Source: DASSFZ01 sp035283185 (lineage in GTDB: Bacteria > Chloroflexota > Anaerolineae > Fen-1058). Taken from it: 64,000 bases of DNA. Position numbers and translations under genes: made by a program. The stretch lies in assembly GCA_035283185.1 (NCBI GenBank), contig DATEUJ010000227.1, positions 13,776 to 77,775 on the forward strand, read 5' to 3'. The notes under the pieces are model-generated. The model did not search any database. It had not been told where the DNA came from and saw only the letters and a program-made list of their open reading frames with translations. This document shows positions 19,776 through 28,650 of this stretch, in pieces (position 1 is the first letter of the stretch; every line of letters begins with the position of its first letter).

Positions 19776-19827
19776 CGACCATCTCCGCCCGTGTCGCAGG
19801 CTTCGTGTTGGCTCGATCGCGCTGCGA

Positions 19828-21294
19828 TCATGCTGCGCCGCCTCTCAGTAGGTTCCAGATGTAGCGTATACGGAAAAACATCTCGCCGCGTCTTAGTGCT
19901 AGCAGGATCGCGAAGAAAACGCCCGCGGCGATGCCGCCTTTAACGAGTACGCGGGCCAGAAGCGGCAGCGTGTTTAGATCGATCCAATCGGCAAACGCGA
20001 AGTACAACGCAAGACTGCCCGCGCAAGCAATGGCGGGCGGCAGAAAGATCCGTACCAGATCGATCGAGATCGTCCGCGACACGAAGGCGTACGCCACGGC
20101 GATGCCAACTGTGAACGCAACCCCGACGCCGATCGCCGTGCCGATTGCGCCGAAAGCGAGTGTGAGTGGCGTTGCCAAGATAGCGAGTGTAGCGGCCTGA
20201 ACAGCCAAGAGGATGGTCACTCGTTTCGGTTGCCCAGTGGCGACGAACAGGGCGCCGGTATCGTCCAGCAGGGGACGCAGTACCGAATAGCCGATCAAGA
20301 AGCGCAATAGGGACGCACTGGGTAGCCACTTGTCGCCCCACAGCAGGCGCAGGAAGTCAGGCGCCGAGGCGAAGATCGCCAGTGCGATGGGGAGGGCTAG
20401 CGTGAGGATCAACCAGAGGCTCATGTCGAAGGCTTTACCCAAGCGGATCGGATCGTCTTGGAGCTTCGCATAGGTCGGCAGTGAGGCGCGCGCGACGATG
20501 TGTGTCACCAGCCCAGTCGGCCACTGGGCGACCTTGTAGGCCTGCGCGTAATATCCTAACGCGGCTGCTCCCACAAATGTGCCGACGAGGAAGTTGTCGA
20601 ACTGTAACAGCACGACGATGGCGATCGATCCAAGTGCAAGGGTTGCACCGAAGCGCAGGAGCCAGCCGGCGATGGCGCGATCGAAGCTGAAGCGGATCGA
20701 GGGACGCTGGCCGAGACGCCGATATGCCCACCAGAACCCAACGCTGCCGAGCGCCGCATTGACGGCGACCTGCCCAACCAGCGCCCAGTAGGCATAGCCT
20801 TTCGCCGCCAGAGCGATTGCGGCGATGTACGAAAGAAACAGAGATCCGGTGACGACGATTGTCGACCGGGCAAAGACCAGTTCCTTCTCCAGCGCGGCGC
20901 GGGCAGTGGTGCCGGTGGCTTCGATGATCATCGTGCCGGCGAGCGCAATCATGATCGGCGTGGTCGCCGCCGGATAGTCCAGGCGGCTGACGATTGCCGC
21001 AGCGACCACCACGAGGATGAGTGTGAGGGTCGAGGCCGCAAGTTGCAGGAGCCAATGCGTAGCGATCAGCTGATCAGTCGTGCGATGACGGTGGATGAAG
21101 GCGTAGTCCAAGCCGAGTTTGCCACGCACGTCGAGTAGCGTGAAGAAAAACATGCCCAGCGCAAACACACCGAAATGGTCGGGGTCAAGCAGACGGGCCA
21201 TGATGATCCCGTAGATGATACCCATGCCCATATTTGCATATGAGCTGACCAAAACAAATATCGTGCCCCGTATGGCGCGTCTGGCGATACTCAT
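19828..21294 (-). CDS. Wzx-type polysaccharide flippase (MOP superfamily)
   Basis: The 488-residue protein has 12-14 hydrophobic helices and the N-terminal pattern of the polysaccharide-synthesis MOP family: MSIARRAIRGTIFVLVSSY, then IYGIIMARLLDPDHFGVFAL. These proteins flip undecaprenyl-linked oligosaccharides across the membrane. It is the only flippase in the locus, so it probably exports the repeat unit built by the neighbouring glycosyltransferases. The start at 21294 overlaps the upstream stop by 4 nt; a longer start is not needed. Confidence 0.9.
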   Translation of the reverse strand: MSIARRAIRGTIFVLVSSYANMGMGIIYGIIMARLLDPDHFGVFALGMFFFTLLDVRGKLGLDYAFIHRHRTTDQLIATHWLLQLAASTLTLILVVVAAAIVSRLDYPAATTPIMIALAGTMIIEATGTTARAALEKELVFARSTIVVTGSLFLSYIAAIALAAKGYAYWALVGQVAVNAALGSVGFWWAYRRLGQRPSIRFSFDRAIAGWLLRFGATLALGSIAIVVLLQFDNFLVGTFVGAAALGYYAQAYKVAQWPTGLVTHIVARASLPTYAKLQDDPIRLGKAFDMSLWLILTLALPIALAIFASAPDFLRLLWGDKWLPSASLLRFLIGYSVLRPLLDDTGALFVATGQPKRVTILLAVQAATLAILATPLTLAFGAIGTAIGVGVAFTVGIAVAYAFVSRTISIDLVRIFLPPAIACAGSLALYFAFADWIDLNTLPLLARVLVKGGIAAGVFFAILLALRRGEMFFRIRYIWNLLRGGAA

Positions 21295-22070
21295 GCCTTG
21301 CGCCCGATGCCAATGATCATAATCCCCCATTTCTCGCGAATGAACTTGGGTAGAGGTAGTGTCTTGTTAAGCACTCCCCCGATTACGAATCGCATGCGGC
21401 TTGGGTGTCCCCAGTCAATAGTATGCCAGGGATAAACTCCGTCAGTGTAGATCTGCTGAATGCCTACCCGTTCCATTTCATAGCGCAGTTTGGCGACGTC
21501 GAAGTAAGTCATTGGCGGCGCGGCAAGAATCGCCAAATTGTGCTTCTCCCAGTAGTCGATCCACGGATGTCCTCCGTTGGGAACGATGATTCCCATCACA
21601 CCGCCTGGCTTCGTAATTCGAGCCATTTCGCTGAATACGTGATACCGCTCGGTGTCATCTAGCCAATGTTCCACCACTCCTTCATTGAAAACGAGATCAA
21701 ACGAATTGTCCCGTATCTCCAGTCCCTTTTCTAAGTCGCCCTGCATTGTGCTAATTTTCAAGGGGCCGAAGAATCTCTCGGCCTGTCGCTTCAAGTCCAG
21801 CGCGTTTGCGAGCATAGCGGGGGAAATGTCCAGGGCGGTTGCGTCATAACCTAGAATTGCCAGGCAGGCGGTAAAGCGTGCGCTGCCACAACCGACCTCA
21901 ATCACACGCGCTCCCGCTGGGAGTTGAGCGTATCGGACAATATGCTGAATATACGGTCCTCGGATGAATCGAGTGAAATAGGATTTCTTCACGTTCGGGT
22001 TGGCATACGGATTACCTCCCGCTCGCTCGAAGTAGTCGATCCATCGATCCCCCACTTTTCTTTGGATCAT
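21291..22070 (-). CDS. Class I SAM-dependent methyltransferase
   Basis: The 259-residue protein has RVIEVGCGSARFTACLAIL (motif I), ATALDISPAML (motif II, acidic ribose-binding residue), FDLVFNEGVVEHWLDD (motif IV) and ITKPGGVMGIIVPNG (motif VI), the Methyltransf_11/25 pattern. AAGGAG sits 7 nt before the ATG. It is the first gene of the long minus-strand run, so its promoter region (22,071-22,250) probably drives much of the locus. Substrate unknown. Confidence 0.88.
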   Translation of the reverse strand: MIQRKVGDRWIDYFERAGGNPYANPNVKKSYFTRFIRGPYIQHIVRYAQLPAGARVIEVGCGSARFTACLAILGYDATALDISPAMLANALDLKRQAERFFGPLKISTMQGDLEKGLEIRDNSFDLVFNEGVVEHWLDDTERYHVFSEMARITKPGGVMGIIVPNGGHPWIDYWEKHNLAILAAPPMTYFDVAKLRYEMERVGIQQIYTDGVYPWHTIDWGHPSRMRFVIGGVLNKTLPLPKFIREKWGIMIIGIGRKA

Positions 22071-22448
22071 TTCAGTACTCCTTGAAGTGGAATCGTCGAA
22101 TAAACCTTGCAGATCATCTGAGTGGACAGAATAACCGAAAACGATCTATTTTACGACCAAATCGTAAACCGAATACGAATTTACGGCAAATGATCCAGAT
22201 CGGGAAAAGAAAGAGGACAGGCCGAAGCCGGTCCTAACGTGAAGCGTCTGATCGTTTAATCGCGATCGGCTGGCACGAGATGCCTGTGCGGTAGCCGATC
22301 GACGTTCGCCGGCAAACCACTGTGGTCAACCGGAATGAACGACTGACTGCCGGGCGTGACAGCTCTCAAATCCCGAGAATTCAAACTGCTACTCACTATG
22401 TTGAACATAGAGAAGTTGTCGAAACGAGCATCGGAAACCGGACGTTCT
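22071..22448. promoter_or_regulatory. AT-rich leader of the polysaccharide locus, with an inverted repeat
   Basis: This 378-base gap holds no convincing gene. It contains the inverted repeat TTTACGA-CCAAA-TCGTAAA at 22150-22168, about 80 bp before the first gene of the locus, which could be an operator. No clear -35/-10 pair was found. An open frame at 22256-22459 lacks family features. Confidence 0.4.
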
Positions 22449-23108
22449 TCATCCCTCATCGCTCATCCTTTGTTCGCCCAGCATCCTCTCAATCCGCGCC
22501 GCGACGACGTCGAGCGCGACGGTGTTGAAGCCGCCCTCGGGAATGATCAGATCGGCGTAGCGCTTGCTCGGCTCGACGAACTCCAGGTGCATCGGGCGTA
22601 CAGTGTCGAGATACTGGTGAATGACCGAGTCCATCGACCGCCCGCGCTCGGCCATGTCGCGCTGTAAGCGCCGGATGAAGCGCAGGTCGGCGTCGGTGTC
22701 GACGAAGATTTTGACGTCGATCAGATCGCGCAGCGGCTGCTCGACGAAGATCAGGATGCCTTCCAGCAGAATCACCGGCTTCGGCTCGACGCGGCGCGTC
22801 TCGCTCGTGCGCGAATGGATGCGGAAGTCGTAGACCGGCATGTCGATCGGCTGGCCCGCGCGCAGTCGCTTCAAGTGCTCGATGAGCAGCTCGGTCTCCA
22901 GCGAATCCGGGTGATCGAAGTTGCGGTGCTCCCGCGCCGCCGGCGGCAGGTCGTCCCAGTCGCGGTAATACGAGTCTTGCTGAATGAACGTCAGGCGATC
23001 CGCGCCGATGCGCTCCACGATGGCGCGCACCACCGTCGTCTTGCCCGAGCCGGTTCCGCCGGACACTCCGATCACGATTCGAGGAGCTGGCGTGTCTGTT
23101 TGGCTCAC
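22449..23108 (-). CDS. udk: Uridine kinase
   Basis: The 219-residue protein has the P-loop GVSGGTGSGKTT near residues 14-25, the QQDSYYRD substrate loop, NFDHPDSLE and PVYDFRIHSRT, and PVILLEGILIF (Walker B-like). All are hallmarks of uridine/cytidine kinase, which phosphorylates uridine and cytidine to UMP and CMP in pyrimidine salvage. Length is normal for the family. It is a stand-alone gene between a repeat-bearing spacer and the polysaccharide locus. Confidence 0.95.
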   Translation of the reverse strand: MSQTDTPAPRIVIGVSGGTGSGKTTVVRAIVERIGADRLTFIQQDSYYRDWDDLPPAAREHRNFDHPDSLETELLIEHLKRLRAGQPIDMPVYDFRIHSRTSETRRVEPKPVILLEGILIFVEQPLRDLIDVKIFVDTDADLRFIRRLQRDMAERGRSMDSVIHQYLDTVRPMHLEFVEPSKRYADLIIPEGGFNTVALDVVAARIERMLGEQRMSDEG

Positions 23109-23191
23109 ATCGTACCTCGCATGGCTGCCGAGCGACAGGCTTACAGAACTGTTTAGGAATGGTTTGTAGTGGCGATCTCAGTCGCCGATGC

Positions 23192-23207
23192 AACGACTGA
23201 AGTCGTT
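23192..23207. repeat. Second copy of the AACGACT-AGTCGTT palindrome
   Basis: Same core as the palindrome at 11321-11340, here with a GA centre, in the 115-bp spacer between udk and the membrane gene. Confidence 0.65.
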
Positions 23208-23223
23208 TCTACCGTCCTCTGAG

Positions 23224-23865
23224 TTAGAGGCTCAAGGCGCCCAGTCCGACACACAGTGCCGCCGCGAACATCAGCGCGGCTCGCCAGCGGCTGTGCTCCA
23301 CGAGCAGGCTCCCGCTCGACGTGATCCAGGCCGCCATCAGCCAGGCGTCGCGCGGCGCGCTGCCCAGCCACGCGCCGCGCTCGAGCAGGCTCGCCGCCGC
23401 GCTCGCCGCCAGCGCGATCGAGATGCCAAGCCAGAGCACGATGCGCGTCCCGTCGACGCTTGCTCGCCACGAGCGCGCGGCGGCGTCGAGGCCGGGCAGG
23501 GTCTCGACGCTGGCTACGATAATTGCGAGCGCCGCAATCGAGATCGGCGCCGCCGCCTCTCCGGGTGCGAGTGTAGCATGGATCAGCAGGGAGCTGCTGG
23601 CGAGCAGCATCCAGGGAGGCGCTATCTCGACGATGGCCAGAATCAAACCGCCGGCGGCGATGAACAACGCGGCGTACGTCGCCGCCGGCAGCGCGCCGGC
23701 AGCAGGCTGCCATACGGGCCTGAGCGCGGCGAGCAGGCCGGCCAGCAGGCTGACGATAGCCGCTATCCGTCCAACTTTGGACCAGTTGCGGACACGCCTG
23801 ATCCCCGCCAGAGCGGCTGCGATGAGCGTCCCGGCGGCGATGCCCGTGATTGCCTCGACCATCAT
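23224..23865 (-). CDS. Small polytopic membrane protein next to a ResB-like gene
   Basis: The 213-residue protein has about six hydrophobic segments and little else. No family is recognised. It overlaps the ResB-like gene by 4 nt (ATGA), so both are made together. A CcsA-like partner would be expected beside a ResB protein, but the Trp-rich haem-handling motif of CcsA is not seen here, so that assignment is not made. Confidence 0.65.
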   Translation of the reverse strand: MMVEAITGIAAGTLIAAALAGIRRVRNWSKVGRIAAIVSLLAGLLAALRPVWQPAAGALPAATYAALFIAAGGLILAIVEIAPPWMLLASSSLLIHATLAPGEAAAPISIAALAIIVASVETLPGLDAAARSWRASVDGTRIVLWLGISIALAASAAASLLERGAWLGSAPRDAWLMAAWITSSGSLLVEHSRWRAALMFAAALCVGLGALSL

Positions 23866-25130
23866 TTCGCGTTTTTCCTGGCTGCCAGCGTGCTCAAGTC
23901 GAATTCGGCATCGTCGGAGACGAGGCGAGCGTCTCCCTCTCCGGGCACGATCCAGATGCGACGCGCGGGATACAAAGCCGCGAATCCCAGTCCGGCGACG
24001 GCGACGACGAATCCGATGGCGACGACGAACTGAAACGGGGCGCGCACGACGTCGATGGCGGCGTGTGACTCATTCGCGAACGCCAGCCGGTAGCCGTTCG
24101 CCTCCATAGATTGGCCGGGGACGATGGTCTCGTCGGCGATCGATTCTGCGCTCGAGCTGCTCAGAATGGACACGCGATACCGGGGAGCAGGATCGCTTTC
24201 CAACAGCGAAACACCCACGGCGAGCCTCGCCGCCGGCGCGACGAAGAACTTATCCGGCTGGTTCGCGTCGAATATGAGCAGCAGCTCGCTCGACGCCTCG
24301 CCCTGCGCGCTGGTCTGGAGCTGGAGCGCGCGCCCCCCCCCGTCCTCACCCGTCACACGCAGTGCAGGAAGCACGTCTCGAACGTATATGCCGACGGCGC
24401 TTTGGATCGCGGGCTTGCCCGGCGCGGCGATGCCCTGCGCGACTTCGCTCTCGCCCTCCAGAAGGCGGAATGCCACCTCCCCGCCGGAGTTGATTTCGGC
24501 TGCGAGGAACGTCAGGGCCGTGTCCTCGATCCGAGCCGGGACGCCGGGCGTGACGCTCAAACCGTCGATGCGCCAGTCGCCGAGCGATGCCGTCGCCATG
24601 CCGGCCAGCATGATCAGAGATCCGGCGTATGCTGCTATCGTCGTGAGGTATGCCCACGGGAACCGGTGAGCCAGTCGATAGGATTCGGTCGAGCGCACGC
24701 GGTAGTGGCCCACGCGGCGCGCGATCTCTTCGACCGGCTCGCCAGAGTCGAATGTCCGGGCAGGGGAGTCTGGCGGCGGGACGGGGCGAGAAGCGCCGCG
24801 CATCGCGGCAATGCGATCCGCCAGGCGGGCGATGAGCGCAAGTCCGAGGAGCGCAGCCAGCCCGCGAAAGACTATCGAGTGGACGAGGTCGAACAGACCC
24901 AGCGCCGTGAGCGCATCGGTCGCCGCGCCGAAGCGAACGTGCGCTTCCGACAGCCAGCGCGCGTACGCGGCCGGATCGCCTCGAGGCGATTGCGGAATCA
25001 GCGCCGCTGCGCCGAGCAGAAACGCCAGCCCCAGCAGAGCAACCGCGAAGAGCGTGTCCCCTGTGGCGATGCGCCACGCGGACTGCCAGGTGTTGCGCCG
25101 GATAATCACAGAGGGTGGGGCGTCCATCAT
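23862..25130 (-). CDS. ResB-like membrane protein (cytochrome c biogenesis type)
   Basis: The 422-residue protein has an N-terminal hydrophobic segment ending GAAALIPQSPRGDP, similar to the LGTLIPQ segment of ResB/Ccs1. Two more helices follow, then a long extracytoplasmic domain (roughly residues 170-370) and a last helix ending in FAALYPARRIWI. This is the ResB layout. ResB with CcsA delivers haem for cytochrome c maturation (family knowledge). The match is partial, so the function is tentative. The ATG pair at 25130/25127 is chosen; the upstream in-frame TTG lies in the tRNA terminator. Confidence 0.6.
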   Translation of the reverse strand: MMDAPPSVIIRRNTWQSAWRIATGDTLFAVALLGLAFLLGAAALIPQSPRGDPAAYARWLSEAHVRFGAATDALTALGLFDLVHSIVFRGLAALLGLALIARLADRIAAMRGASRPVPPPDSPARTFDSGEPVEEIARRVGHYRVRSTESYRLAHRFPWAYLTTIAAYAGSLIMLAGMATASLGDWRIDGLSVTPGVPARIEDTALTFLAAEINSGGEVAFRLLEGESEVAQGIAAPGKPAIQSAVGIYVRDVLPALRVTGEDGGGRALQLQTSAQGEASSELLLIFDANQPDKFFVAPAARLAVGVSLLESDPAPRYRVSILSSSSAESIADETIVPGQSMEANGYRLAFANESHAAIDVVRAPFQFVVAIGFVVAVAGLGFAALYPARRIWIVPGEGDARLVSDDAEFDLSTLAARKNAK

Positions 25131-25140
25131 GTGCAGGCAC

Positions 25141-25163
25141 AAAAAAGCCCCGTGTCCGGGGCT
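25141..25163 (-). terminator. Rho-independent terminator of tRNA-Thr
   Basis: On the minus strand a 7-bp stem AGCCCCG/CGGGGCT with a 4-nt loop is followed by six T. It ends immediately before the ResB-like gene. Confidence 0.85.
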
Positions 25164-25170
25164 GCTCGCA

Positions 25171-25243
25171 AGCCACCCATCGGATTTGAACCGATAACCG
25201 ACCGCTTACGAAGCGGTTGCTCTGCCGATTGAGCTAGGGTGGC
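25171..25243 (-). tRNA. tRNA-Thr (anticodon CGT)
   Basis: A 73-nt cloverleaf: acceptor GCCACCC/GGGTGGC, D stem GCTC/GAGC, anticodon stem ACCGC/GCGGT with loop TTCGTAA, T stem ATCGG/CCGAT with TTCAAAT. The anticodon CGT reads ACG (Thr). CCA is not encoded. Confidence 0.95.
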
Positions 25244-25253
25244 GACGCACAAA

Positions 25254-25282
25254 ATTATACCAGTCGCATCGAGGCCTGGCAA
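25254..25282 (-). promoter_or_regulatory. Promoter of tRNA-Thr: TTGCCA-N17-TATAAT
   Basis: On the minus strand TTGCCA (25282-25277) is 17 nt from TATAAT (25259-25254), which ends 10 nt before the tRNA. The same hexamers and spacing occur at tRNA-Pro. Confidence 0.85.
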
Positions 25283-25303
25283 GGGATGCACGATAAATAG
25301 TTT

Positions 25304-26503
25304 CTAAGCGCGGTACGACCTCGGGATGACGAGCGTGACGGTCGTGCCGACGCCGACCTGGCTCACTACGTCGATCTGGCCGCCGTGCACTTCAACGATC
25401 TCCTTCGCGATGGACAGGCCCAGGCCGGTGCCGGTCGCCCACCCTTCGCTGTCGGCGACGCGGTAAAACTTGTCGAAGATGTGCGGCAGGTCTTGCTCGG
25501 GGATGCCCCGCCCGGTGTCTTCGATCGCGACCTGCACTGAGTCGTTCCGCTGCCCGGCGCGCGCGTTGACCCTGCCGCCGGGCGCGGTGTACTTGATGGC
25601 GTTGCTCAGCAGGTTCATCAAGACTTGCTTGAGCCGGCCCGCGTCGCCTTCGACAACCGGGAGGCCGGCCGGCGCGTCGAGTTCGACCTGGATGTTCTTC
25701 TTGTCGGCCTGCGGCTTCATCACCGACACGCAGTCTCGCAGCAGGCCGCCTATGTCCACGGGCACGTGCGCGAGCCGCGCGCGGCCCGATTGCAGGCGCG
25801 CCAGGTCGAGAAAGTCGTTGATCATCGCCGCCAGGCGTGTCGATTCTTGCAGCATCGTTTCCACGAACGCGCGCTGCTGCTCGCGCTTCAGGTCGTCCCG
25901 CATCAGCAGCTCTCCGTAGGCGACGATGCTGGTGAGCGGCGTGCGCAGCTCGTGCACCATCTCGGAAATCAAGTCGCTTTGCTGGAATAAGCGCGCGTTC
26001 TCGATGGCGACCGCCGCGTGCGCCGCCAGCGCGGACAGCACGTCGACGTCCTCGTCGTTGAAGGGTGTGTCGTCGACACGGTTGACCGATTCCAGCACTC
26101 CGATGGTGCGGCCTTTGACCTGAAGCGGCAGCGCGATCAGCGCCCGCGTCTTGAAGCCCGACTGCTGATCGGAGAGCGGCGAGAAGCGCGGATCGCTGCT
26201 CACGTCGTCAATGATCTGCGGTTTGCCTTCACGGGCGACCCAGCCGGCCAGGCTGTTCGGCGGCACGACGACGCGCTTGACTTCCTCGCTCTTGGTCCCG
26301 GTCGCCGCCTCGAAGTACAGGTCTCCCGTCTTCGGGTCGGTCAACAGAATCGAGGCCGCTTCGGTTCGAGTGATTTCACGCGCGGCTTCGATGATGAGCG
26401 TGAGCAGGGTGACCAGGTCCAGCGTCGAGTTGAGAATGCGGCTCAGGTCCAGCACGCGGCGGAAGCGCGCCAGGCGGGTTTCAAGATCCGTGGTGTGTGG
26501 CAT
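25304..26503 (-). CDS. GAF-domain sensor histidine kinase
   Basis: The 399-residue protein has a GAF domain (about residues 30-170), then the HisKA dimerisation helix with the H-box SEMVHELRTPLTSI. The HATPase domain has the N-box LLSNAIKYT, G1 EDTGRGIPEQ, F-box FDKFYR and G2 GTGLGLSIAKEIV. There is no membrane segment, so it is a cytoplasmic sensor. The GAF ligand is unknown. It is the last gene of an operon with the receiver-ATPase and the sirtuin, and the receiver protein is its likely partner (inference). Confidence 0.93.
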   Translation of the reverse strand: MPHTTDLETRLARFRRVLDLSRILNSTLDLVTLLTLIIEAAREITRTEAASILLTDPKTGDLYFEAATGTKSEEVKRVVVPPNSLAGWVAREGKPQIIDDVSSDPRFSPLSDQQSGFKTRALIALPLQVKGRTIGVLESVNRVDDTPFNDEDVDVLSALAAHAAVAIENARLFQQSDLISEMVHELRTPLTSIVAYGELLMRDDLKREQQRAFVETMLQESTRLAAMINDFLDLARLQSGRARLAHVPVDIGGLLRDCVSVMKPQADKKNIQVELDAPAGLPVVEGDAGRLKQVLMNLLSNAIKYTAPGGRVNARAGQRNDSVQVAIEDTGRGIPEQDLPHIFDKFYRVADSEGWATGTGLGLSIAKEIVEVHGGQIDVVSQVGVGTTVTLVIPRSYRA

Positions 26504-26512
26504 AGGCTCTCG

Positions 26513-27310
26513 TCAGCCGGGCCTCAGCTCCGACGGCGCTTCGATCGCCTCGACGATGCGCGGCAGCACGTCAGCTACGTCGCCTCGGATCAATACGTCG
26601 GCCCGGTGATCCAGGTAAGTTTCGCCGAAGTTGATGATAATCAGTCTGGCTCGATGCTCCAGCGCCAGGTGCGGCAAGTCGGCCGCCGGGGCGACCTCCA
26701 GCGACGAGCCGGCGACGAGCATGACGTCGCACTGGCGCGCCGCGGCCGTGGCGCTCAGCAGCGCCTGCGCCGGCAGCGCTTCGCCGAACAGAGTCGCGTT
26801 CGGCTTCAGCACGCCGCCGCACGCCGGGCAGAGAGGCGTCTCCCCATCGGCGATGAAGCGCGCCAGGTACGACTCGGACGGGGTGACGCGGTAACACGCA
26901 AGGCACACGGCTTCGCGCACGTGGCCGTGCACTTCGGCGACACGCGTCGAACCGGCCTTTTGATGCAGCCCGTCGATATTCTGGCTGATCACGGTGCGAA
27001 TGATACCGGCATGCTCGAGCTGCGCGAGCGCGAAATGCGCGGCGTTCGGCCGGGCGTCGCGCATGAGCGTGGCCAACGGGCGCAGCCAGCGGTAAAAGCG
27101 GTCGGGATTCTCGCGGAAAGCGTGAATGGAGGCGACCTCCATCGGGTCGCTCGTCTCCCACAGACCGACGTCCGCGCTGCGAAAGTCAGGTATGCCCGAC
27201 GGCGTGCTGACGCCCGCGCCGGTGAGGGCGACGACGTGCCGGGCCGCACGCAGCATGCGCGCCGCGCGCTCGATAAGCGGTTGCATCGCGATGTCTGCAT
27301 CGTGCGCCAC
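26513..27310 (-). CDS. NAD-dependent protein deacylase (sirtuin)
   Basis: The 265-residue protein has the NAD-binding GAGVSTPSGIPDFRS, SQNIDGLHQKAGS with catalytic His in EVHGHVRE, and two CxxC pairs (CLAC and CPAC) that bind zinc. These define the CobB/SIR2 family, which removes acyl groups from lysines using NAD. Length is normal. The start is a GTG at 27310, or an ATG 8 codons later. It lies between the histidine kinase and receiver genes with 9- and 21-nt gaps, so acyl-lysine control of that pathway is possible (inference). Confidence 0.93.
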   Translation of the reverse strand: MAHDADIAMQPLIERAARMLRAARHVVALTGAGVSTPSGIPDFRSADVGLWETSDPMEVASIHAFRENPDRFYRWLRPLATLMRDARPNAAHFALAQLEHAGIIRTVISQNIDGLHQKAGSTRVAEVHGHVREAVCLACYRVTPSESYLARFIADGETPLCPACGGVLKPNATLFGEALPAQALLSATAAARQCDVMLVAGSSLEVAPAADLPHLALEHRARLIIINFGETYLDHRADVLIRGDVADVLPRIVEAIEAPSELRPG

Positions 27311-27331
27311 GATCGTCGCCGTTGGGTGATC

Positions 27332-28489
27332 TCAGATCGGTCCCAGCATCAAGATGCGCGCCAGCTCGCGGAACTGATCGGATACGATGTTGCCGGGCTG
27401 AACCATGATGAGAGGCGCGCCCTGTTCCGATGCCTGGAAGGCGGCCTCGGGAACCGGGGTGACCACAACCGCCAGGTCACGATTCAGTATGCCCTCGATC
27501 ACGGCCTTGCTCAGCGTCGCCGCCGAAGGCGAGCGGTGAACCACAACGGGCATGACCTTGTCTGCGCCGATGCCGGCTTTTTCGAGCTGCGCGAGCATCG
27601 ACTGCGCCAGGAGAACGGCGGTGCGCTGAGGCTCCAACACGACGACCAGGCGCGAGCACAGTCTCACCGCGGCGCGCGCGCCGTCGTCCAGGCGAGAACC
27701 GAGGTCGAGCACGACGACTTCCGCGAGGCTGGCCAGTTGGCGGATGATGGCATCCGCGTGCCGGGCCGGGATGTCCGTTGTCTCGGCGCGCTGTTCGATG
27801 GGCGACAGGAGCATCCGCATGCCGGAGACATGCCCGGTCAGCGCCGACTCGACGAGCTTGGCGCTGATATCGTCCGCCTGGCGCGACACGAGCGCCTGGA
27901 GGCCGCTTGCCCGGCTGAGGCCGAGCTGCAGCCCCACGTCGCCGGCGGCCGAATGCAGGTCGCCGAGGATAACGTGTTGGGACGCATCGTCCTTGCCGCC
28001 CTGAGAGAGCGCGACGGCGACGTTGATCGCCAGCGTCGTCGTGCCGACGCCGCCTTTCGCGCCTATGAATGCCAAAATGCGAGCGTGCGGGCGGACGCTC
28101 ACCTCGGCTCGCGTGCGCGCGCTGCGCAGCAGCACCGCTTCCACACGCGACGATAGCTCGGCGGGATGAATCGGCTTGGTCAGGTAGTCGTCCGCGCCGG
28201 CCTGAAACCCGGCGACCTTGTCTCCGACCAGCGTCTTGGCGGTGAACATGATGATAGGGATGTCCGCCGTCTTCTTGTTGGCGCGCATGCGCCGGGTGAC
28301 CTCGTAGCCGTCCATGTCCGGCATCATGACGTCCAGAATAATCAGATCGGGCTGCTCGGATTCGGCCTTACTGAGAGCCTGCGCGCCTCCCTGGGCGGCG
28401 GCGATCTGATACCCCCGGCGTTGAAGCATCAAGCCGATGAGCTTCAGGCTTTCCAGATCGTCGTCAACGATCAAGATTTTCTCGGCCAC
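27332..28489 (-). CDS. Receiver domain fused to a CpaE/TadZ-like MinD-family ATPase
   Basis: The 385-residue protein starts with a receiver domain: IVDDD, phospho-acceptor Asp53 in IILDVMMPD, and the Lys of TKPIHP. After a short linker it has the deviant Walker A motif of the MinD/ParA family, GAKGGVGTTT, and an ATPase domain to the end. This is the CpaE/TadZ layout, known from pilus assembly and polar localisation. No tad pilus genes lie nearby. I chose the GTG at 28489, where homology begins. It heads the operon with the sirtuin and the kinase. Confidence 0.88.
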   Translation of the reverse strand: MAEKILIVDDDLESLKLIGLMLQRRGYQIAAAQGGAQALSKAESEQPDLIILDVMMPDMDGYEVTRRMRANKKTADIPIIMFTAKTLVGDKVAGFQAGADDYLTKPIHPAELSSRVEAVLLRSARTRAEVSVRPHARILAFIGAKGGVGTTTLAINVAVALSQGGKDDASQHVILGDLHSAAGDVGLQLGLSRASGLQALVSRQADDISAKLVESALTGHVSGMRMLLSPIEQRAETTDIPARHADAIIRQLASLAEVVVLDLGSRLDDGARAAVRLCSRLVVVLEPQRTAVLLAQSMLAQLEKAGIGADKVMPVVVHRSPSAATLSKAVIEGILNRDLAVVVTPVPEAAFQASEQGAPLIMVQPGNIVSDQFRELARILMLGPI

Positions 28490-28650
28490 AACGTTTTCAC
28501 CACGAGCTGGGATGTGTTTGCGTGCAGCCTCGCATAATGCAATCTGTCGAAGCCCGGTAAAGCCCAGGCCCGACTCGCGTATCCTGTGCACGCCATTCGG
28601 ATTCTATAGTACCACCGCAGGTTTGGCAAGTCAAACCATTGGGTGGTGTG

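Noticed and set aside
22256..22459. 67-codon frame after udk
   Set aside because: It overlaps the end of udk, has no recognisable feature and lies in a spacer with other composition.
23224..23865. CcsA partner of ResB
   Set aside because: The size and the lack of the Trp-rich haem motif do not fit.
26018..28156. Long plus-strand open frame (712 codons) across the kinase, sirtuin and receiver-ATPase genes
   Set aside because: It lies antisense to three genes with full sets of family motifs and encodes a low-complexity Arg/Gln/Asp-rich product; such frames arise from GC-rich codon bias.
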